Program-made: the position numbers and the translations under genes
Notes under the pieces: model-generated
Told to the model about the DNA's origin: nothing
The model's database searches: none
Seen by the model: the letters and a program-made list of their open reading frames with translations, nothing else
DNA from: an uncultured Bacilli bacterium
GTDB taxonomy: Bacteria > Bacillota_I > Bacilli_A > RF39 > UBA660
Length of the DNA stretch: 26,341 nt
Direction: 5' to 3'
Assembly (NCBI GenBank): GCA_947628685.1
Contig: CANRAT010000013.1
Coordinates: forward strand, 1 to 26,341
Shown: one piece after another, positions 22,839-26,341 of the stretch
How the letters are laid out: the number at the start of each line of letters is the position of its first letter
How positions within the stretch are numbered: the stretch's first letter is position 1

Positions 22839-23118
22839 GATTAAAAAATGTAATAAAAATTTTAAAATTATGCGGCTATTACATTAATTAGTAGTTATTA
22901 ATACTTATCTATTTATATAAGAAAATTTATTCAACTTCTTCTCTATACGCTCCATTTGAAATTAAAGTCTCTAGAAATAGAGATTTTTATTTTGATGAAA
23001 AAAGACAAAAAGTGATATAATGTTTAATGAAATATATAATAATTGGTAAACTCAACTTCTAGTTCGTGTTAGTTTTTAATAATTTAGTGTATTTTAATTT
23101 ATGAAAGGAGAAAACTAC

Positions 23119-23727
23119 ATGGATCAAATTAAAATAGGTAAATTTATTGCAAAATGTAGAAAAGAAAAAAATTTAACACAATCACAATTAGCTGAAAAAT
23201 TAAACATTACTGATCGTGCTATATCAAAATGGGAAAATGCTAAAAGTATGCCTGATTCATCGATAATGATCGAATTATGTGAACTACTTGATATTACAGT
23301 CAATGAATTGTTACTTGGTGAGAGAATTGGAAAAGAAAAATATTTTGAACAAGCAGAAAATAATCTTATTGAATTACAAAAATATATAGAAAATCAAAAT
23401 AAATTACAAATAAATTTAAGTTATATTTTTAGAATAACAAGTTTAATAGTTGATTTTGTTTTTGCTTTTATCATATTGTTTGGAACAATTGATACTTTAA
23501 GTGAAATAATACTAATAATAACATTTGCGATAGTTTCTTTCATTTGCTTATTTACTTCATCACATATTGAATTATTAATAGGATATTATCAATGTAATAA
23601 ATGTGGAAATAAATATATTCCTAATAAAGACTTTTTCTCTTTTTCAATGCAAATTGGCTCAAAAAGATATTTAAAGTGCCCTAAATGTCATAAAAAAAGT
23701 TGGAATAACAAAGTATTAACAAAATAA
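23119..23727 (+). CDS. XRE-family HTH protein with membrane helices and C-terminal zinc ribbon
   Basis: 202 residues. An N-terminal Cro/CI-type helix-turn-helix (about 5-60: CRKEKNLTQSQLAEKLNITD, AISKWENAKSMPD) precedes a linker, two hydrophobic segments (about 105-150) and a C-terminal zinc ribbon (CNKCG ... CPKCH). DNA-binding proteins of this kind, anchored in the membrane, are common in Firmicutes and poorly understood. The ATG at 23119 has AAAGGAG eight bases before it; the in-frame ATG at 23101 precedes that site. A paralogue (24030-24740) lies convergently beyond the TA-4 RNA. Confidence 0.88.
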   Translation: MDQIKIGKFIAKCRKEKNLTQSQLAEKLNITDRAISKWENAKSMPDSSIMIELCELLDITVNELLLGERIGKEKYFEQAENNLIELQKYIENQNKLQINLSYIFRITSLIVDFVFAFIILFGTIDTLSEIILIITFAIVSFICLFTSSHIELLIGYYQCNKCGNKYIPNKDFFSFSMQIGSKRYLKCPKCHKKSWNNKVLTK

Positions 23728-23878
23728 TAAATTACAATGTATATGATTTAAAAAAATGTAAAAATGTCAATTCGATATTTATAAATATTAAAAATAAGTT
23801 ATAAAAATTATATAAATTATTTCATTATAAGTGAAAATTGTATATATCTTCCATAATCGTTCAAATTTTGTTTATAAC

Positions 23879-23909
23879 TTGCACACGTTCTTAACCTCTT
23901 AATTATTAT
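23879..23909 (+). promoter_or_regulatory. TA-4 antisense-RNA promoter (altered)
   Basis: TTGCAC (23879-23884) and TATTAT (23904-23909) are 19 bases apart, against 17 in the sister modules; ATTATT at 23902-23907 would restore 17. The promoter may be weakened. Confidence 0.55.
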
Positions 23910-23916
23910 GTATTTA

Positions 23917-24024
23917 GTAAGGAAGTTCGCATAAAGTAAAAATAGGGAACATTTGACTTTGTAATTGAATGTTCCCTTTATTTAATAAAATTTACACTCT
24001 ACTGATGTGAAGAGTGTCTTTCTT
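23917..24024 (+). ncRNA. TA-4 RNA, orphan copy without a peptide gene
   Basis: About 108 nt, related to TA-3 and TA-5. The 5' hairpin is degraded (TAAG-GAAG-TTCG), but hairpin 1 is the strongest of the set (GGGAACATT / AATGTTCCC, nine perfect pairs, 23945-23976). Hairpin 2, ACACTCT / AGAGTGT with CTTTCTT (23994-24024), forms the terminator. No small hydrophobic frame lies beyond it; instead the stop codon of an HTH membrane-protein gene sits six bases past the T-run, exactly where the peptide gene sits in the other modules. It may be a relic, an antisense regulator of that HTH gene, or a decoy that still binds related peptide mRNAs through GGGAACAT. Confidence 0.65.
23936..24024. terminator. 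TA-4 hairpin pair between convergent HTH genes
   Basis: Hairpin 1 with TATTTTTAC on the minus strand could end the HTH gene at 24030-24740; hairpin 2 with CTTTCTT ends the plus-strand RNA. Confidence 0.6.
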
Positions 24025-24029
24025 AATAA

Positions 24030-24740
24030 TTATTTACAATAGTTTATTAAATCATTAATAGTTTTTTTACTGTTCTTTTCAATAGTCCAATATTCATTAT
24101 CTTCATCGAAGTAGCACCTATATACATCGTAAAAAGGTGTATCATAATAAATAACATTTCCTGTTGTAGTTGTAATAATTCTAAACATTGGTGCTTCCTT
24201 ATTCAATTTTACATTTAAATAATCAGTAAATAATAATATACCCATTGCTAGGGTAAAAATTATTATAATAAGTAATAATCGTATATACCATTTAATAGGT
24301 TTTAATATTTTTGCAATTCCTATCATAAATATTATTATGCCAAATATAGAATAAATAGATCCCCAACTACTTTCACTTGGAAAAATCGTTATTGCTGATA
24401 TAGAAATAAATAATCCAAATATAATTAGAATTAAAGAAATAACTTGACTATATTTAGTCATTTTTTTAGTAGAATAATCAATAGTATTTACAATGTTTTT
24501 TTCAAACTTTTCTTGATATTCTTTTTCATCAACTTTCTCACCACTCATCAAGTCGTTTAATGTAATATTTAATTCCATACATAGTGGTTTAAATAGTGAT
24601 AAATCAGGCATAGTTTTCCCATTTTCCCAACGACTAATAGATTTATTTGTTACTCCTAATCTTAAAGCGAGTTCTTCTTGAGTTAGGTTTCTTTCTTTTC
24701 TTACAGTTGCAATAAATTTACCAATTTTTTCTTGATCCAT
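24030..24740 (-). CDS. XRE-family HTH membrane protein
   Basis: 236 residues from the ATG at 24740, with AAAGGAG eight bases upstream; the frame extends to 24758 before that site. Helix-turn-helix at about 5-60 (RKERNLTQEELALRLGVTNK, ISRWENGKTMPD), then three hydrophobic segments (about 97-120, 126-146, 152-175) and a C-terminal, probably external, part with Tyr-rich strands (YYDTPFYDVYRCYFDEDNEY). It shares MDQ-x-KIGKFIA and the HTH with the gene at 23119 but has a different C-terminus. Its 3' end meets the TA-4 RNA head-on, so antisense control is possible but untested. Confidence 0.85.
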   Translation of the reverse strand: MDQEKIGKFIATVRKERNLTQEELALRLGVTNKSISRWENGKTMPDLSLFKPLCMELNITLNDLMSGEKVDEKEYQEKFEKNIVNTIDYSTKKMTKYSQVISLILIIFGLFISISAITIFPSESSWGSIYSIFGIIIFMIGIAKILKPIKWYIRLLLIIIIFTLAMGILLFTDYLNVKLNKEAPMFRIITTTTGNVIYYDTPFYDVYRCYFDEDNEYWTIEKNSKKTINDLINYCK

Positions 24741-24808
24741 ATTTTTTGCTCCTTTCAAAAAGAATTATATATAAATATTAAAAAATTTAAAAGGACATAA
24801 AGTGAGAG

Positions 24809-25207
24809 TTAGAGTAATTTATTTATATATTTGCTAAGTTCTAGAGGCATATATCTTGGACCTCTAATTGCATTTATTCCAAAATCTTTTAATTTATTAA
24901 ATGATAATTTTCCTTTCTTGTATCTTTCTATTAAATCTATTTTCATAACTTTTTGCATTTTTAAGTTTTCATCTTTATATTCGTATGGAATATTTACTTC
25001 AGTTACTTTAAATTTATACATAATTGATGAATAAGGTTTTCCAACATATAAATAAACAATATCATTTATTTCAACATCTACTCTAAAAGCATTATTCATA
25101 ATATTTTTAGAATATTTATATAAATTTTTCTCTTTTTTAAAACCATATTTAGATATTTTATTTAAATTAATTTTTGTTCTTCTAAATAATTCTTCTTCTA
25201 TAGTCAT
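24809..25207 (-). CDS. Small protein with a tentative EVE/PUA-like domain
   Basis: 132 residues, soluble. Residues 1-45 (ELFRRTKINLNKISKYGFKK, YKYSKNIMNNAFRV) look like the beginning of a YjbR/MmcQ-type protein. From about 47 the pattern changes to DIVYLYVGKPYSSIMYKFKV, then a strand-helix region ending FGINAIRGPRYMPLELSKYI, which resembles the EVE/PUA-like nucleic-acid-binding fold. It may be a fusion of a truncated YjbR N-terminus to an EVE-like domain; both assignments come from pattern memory and are uncertain. AAGGAG precedes the ATG. It probably shares a transcript with the gene at 25233-25850, 25 bases upstream. Confidence 0.55.
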   Translation of the reverse strand: MTIEEELFRRTKINLNKISKYGFKKEKNLYKYSKNIMNNAFRVDVEINDIVYLYVGKPYSSIMYKFKVTEVNIPYEYKDENLKMQKVMKIDLIERYKKGKLSFNKLKDFGINAIRGPRYMPLELSKYINKLL

Positions 25208-25232
25208 TGCTTTCTCCTTAATAAATTATCAT

Positions 25233-25850
25233 TTAATTTTCAAATTTAACATTTATGTTTCCATTTCCTAAACTAGGTAAGTTATCGATATGACCTATTT
25301 TAGTATAGGTATAATTTGTATCAAAAGATTTATAGAAAATAACTAAACAATTATTACCATATAACATTATATCTCCAGCTGTAATATGTTTAGGATTTGT
25401 TGAATTTGTAGGTAGTGAATAATTCATATAAACATATTTTTCATTACCATTTAATTCTTTCATATTAAATTCTTGTGGCAATAAATTAAAAAATTCATCT
25501 GCAGTTTCATTATCTTCAAATACCGCACTATATTTTTCATTATTTATAATAATATTAATACTTTTCATTTCTTTATTTCCTTCACTTTCATAATTTGTAG
25601 AATCTTTAGAATTTTCTACAGGAGTAGAGTATTTTTCCCATTTATAAACAGTTATTTTTTCTCCGTTTTTAAAAGTATAAGTATACACAAACAATCCTTT
25701 ATCTTTTTTTAATAAATTCCCTTTATTATAGTTTTCTGTAATTTTTATAATTGGACTATTATCAAAAATTTTTGATTGTAATGTATCAAGTATAATAATT
25801 ACTAAAAAAATTACTAAAATGATTAAAGTAATTTTTAATCCTTTTCTCAT
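25233..25850 (-). CDS. Membrane-anchored cyclophilin-like fold protein
   Basis: 205 residues. An N-terminal helix (about 6-26: LKITLIILVIFLVIIILDTL) anchors an external part. Residues 27-75 (PIIKITENYNKGNLLKKDKG, FVYTYTFKNGEKITVYKWEK) are of the kind often seen in small Firmicutes exported proteins. From about 98 the sequence follows the cyclophilin-like fold family: YSAVFEDNETADEFFNLLPQ, NGNEKYVYMNYSLPTN, HITAGDIMLYGNNCLVIFYK, YTYTKIGHIDNLPSL. These domains resemble prolyl isomerases but usually lack proof of activity. GAGGG lies eight bases before the ATG. Confidence 0.75.
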   Translation of the reverse strand: MRKGLKITLIILVIFLVIIILDTLQSKIFDNSPIIKITENYNKGNLLKKDKGLFVYTYTFKNGEKITVYKWEKYSTPVENSKDSTNYESEGNKEMKSINIIINNEKYSAVFEDNETADEFFNLLPQEFNMKELNGNEKYVYMNYSLPTNSTNPKHITAGDIMLYGNNCLVIFYKSFDTNYTYTKIGHIDNLPSLGNGNINVKFEN

Positions 25851-25957
25851 AATCCATCCCTCATTTAAATTTTATCATAATTTTATATGAAATAGTTAAA
25901 ATTTTAATAAATATACAAATTTATTATTACATAACTTATTTTTGAAATATTTATCAC

Positions 25958-25986
25958 TTGCGCAATTACTAATTTTGTGATATTAT
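25958..25986 (+). promoter_or_regulatory. TA-5 antisense-RNA promoter
   Basis: TTGCGC (25958-25963), 17-base spacer, TATTAT (25981-25986), in the same arrangement as TA-3. Confidence 0.8.
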
Positions 25987-25993
25987 GTATTTA

Positions 25994-26105
25994 GCAAAGA
26001 GAATTTGCATAAAATAAAAAGGAACATTCAATATTTGCATGTTGAGTGTAGCCTAATAAATTTTGACTCCACCTAAATCATTGCTGAGTTAGGTGGATTT
26101 CTTTT
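25994..26105 (+). ncRNA. TA-5 antisense RNA (putative type I antitoxin)
   Basis: About 112 nt. The 5' hairpin reads CAAA-GAGAA-TTTG (25995-26007), a compensated change relative to CAAG/CTTG in TA-1 and TA-2, evidence that the stem is selected. Hairpin 1 is ACATTCAA / TTGAGTGT with GG and CC at the base (26021-26053). Hairpin 2 is TCCACCTAA / TTAGGTGGA (26068-26097), nine perfect pairs, then TTTCTTTT. The start of hairpin 1 (GGAACATTCAATA) matches the peptide mRNA 5' end at 12 of 13 bases. Confidence 0.8.
26014..26105. terminator. TA-5 reciprocal terminator pair
   Basis: Hairpin 1 followed by TTTTTATTTT on the minus strand ends the peptide mRNA; hairpin 2 with TTTCTTTT ends the antisense RNA. 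Confidence 0.75.
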
Positions 26106-26187
26106 ATATTAAAACTATAAATAGTAAGAATAGTAAAAGGAAGATAATAATTACTAAAGATAGAATTAAAAAATCCTTCTTGTTCAT
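26104..26187 (-). CDS. TA-5 small hydrophobic peptide (putative type I toxin)
   Basis: 27 residues starting MNKKDFLILSLVIIIFLLL, all hydrophobic after the fifth residue. It aligns without gaps to the TA-2 peptide, although the two lie 7.7 kb apart. GGAGGG precedes the ATG at 26187 by nine bases. The TAA stop touches the T-run of the antisense-RNA terminator, as in TA-1 and TA-3. A single membrane-spanning helix with no loops suggests pore formation or membrane stress, as for other type I toxins; this is inferred. Confidence 0.77.
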   Translation of the reverse strand: MNKKDFLILSLVIIIFLLLFLLFIVLI

Positions 26188-26206
26188 TATATCGCACCCT
26201 CCAATT

Positions 26207-26278
26207 AATAAGTTTGGTTTTACCCAACTTATTAAATGTTCCTATATAATTATACTATAAATCTATATTATAAAACAA
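26207..26278 (-). promoter_or_regulatory. TA-5 peptide promoter and leader
   Basis: Minus-strand TTGTTT (26278-26273), 18-base spacer, TATAAT (26254-26249); start near 26242 with GGAACATTTAATA. The leader forms AATAAGTT / AACTTATT (26233-26207), a hairpin just upstream of the ribosome site; unlike TA-1 to TA-3 it does not clearly cover GGAGGG. Confidence 0.7.
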
Positions 26279-26285
26279 GCGAACA
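26248..26285 (-). repeat. 38-bp repeat, peptide promoter of TA-5
   Basis: Second copy of 22801-22838, identical over 38 bases. Confidence 0.9.
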
Positions 26286-26341
26286 AATAAAAAATCTTGC
26301 AATTATTATTTATCAAGTAAGTTGCGTAAAAGCAACTAAAT

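Larger units (their letters stand above)
22737..23118. other. Intergenic region: TA-3 leader and promoter, then XRE upstream region
   Basis: The left third holds the TA-3 leader and promoter. From about 22840 to 22965 I see nothing convincing. A short terminator-like hairpin, TCTCTA-GAAA-TAGAGA plus five T, lies at 22968-22988. TTGATG (22992-22997) and TATAAT (23016-23021), 18 bases apart, form a likely promoter for the XRE gene, giving a leader of roughly 90 nt. Confidence 0.6.

Noticed and set aside
22915..23020. Short open frame before the XRE gene
   Set aside because: No start codon with a ribosome site, and it runs through a terminator-like hairpin and the XRE promoter.
17755..26285. 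CRISPR array as the explanation of the repeats
   Set aside because: The copies are irregularly spaced by hundreds to thousands of bases and hold promoters, terminators and peptide frames, not spacers.
17755..26285. MITE or insertion-sequence copies as the explanation of the repeats
   Set aside because: There are no common terminal inverted repeats or target duplications, and no transposase. Similarity is confined to promoters and hairpins, and the paired stems differ while keeping structure.

Overview
The window is a very AT-rich piece of a Gram-positive (Firmicutes/Bacilli-type) chromosome that uses the standard code: ArgS and one small peptide end in TGA, and Trp is TGG. RNA polymerase delta, a class B-type sortase with a surface protein, a SEDS protein, a YunB sporulation protein and a SleC-like cortex-lytic enzyme point to a Firmicute with a cell wall and probably a spore-forming ancestry. 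The tmRNA tag ends in AFA, as in Mollicutes. I infer an uncultured Erysipelotrichales/RF39-like lineage near the Mollicutes branch; nothing here fixes the species.

Bases 1-16622 are mostly core genome: the end of an Rpn-type nuclease/transposase, then ywiB(DUF1934)-argS-rpoE-prfA, then two glycosyltransferase genes with their own promoter, placed between prfA and prmC, which usually adjoin. After prmC come a SEDS gene, a class B-like sortase divergent from its likely substrate (a two-repeat surface protein with a VPDTYD sorting signal), a zinc-ribbon membrane protein, a CBS-domain protein, yunB, a membrane-anchored glycerophosphodiesterase and ssrA (tmRNA).

Bases 16623-26341, downstream of ssrA, look accessory. 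They hold an unrecognised 299-aa protein, a lysis/germination-type group (SleC-like protein, PG-binding/LysM protein, holin-like and XhlA-like proteins), an EndA-type nuclease, tRNA-Cys, two membrane-bound XRE regulators, and two small operon-like genes (PUA/EVE-like and cyclophilin-like).

The main discovery candidate is scattered through this second part: five copies of one compact module (TA-1 to TA-5). Each has a strong promoter driving a roughly 110-nt structured RNA on the + strand. In four copies a convergent minus-strand gene encodes a 25-30 residue, almost wholly hydrophobic peptide. The two transcripts overlap through two hairpins that serve as reciprocal terminators. The 5' end of each peptide mRNA repeats the first hairpin of the RNA, so it can pair with the RNA and with its own 3' end, and in three copies the Shine-Dalgarno is also locked in a leader hairpin. 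This is the design of a type I toxin-antitoxin system (convergent as in Fst/par of pAD1, with 5'-3' mRNA pairing reminiscent of hok), but the peptide and RNA sequences match no family I recognise. TA-1 has lost one A in an A-run and is frameshifted. TA-4 keeps only the RNA, and an HTH membrane-protein gene occupies the peptide slot. Function is inferred from architecture only.
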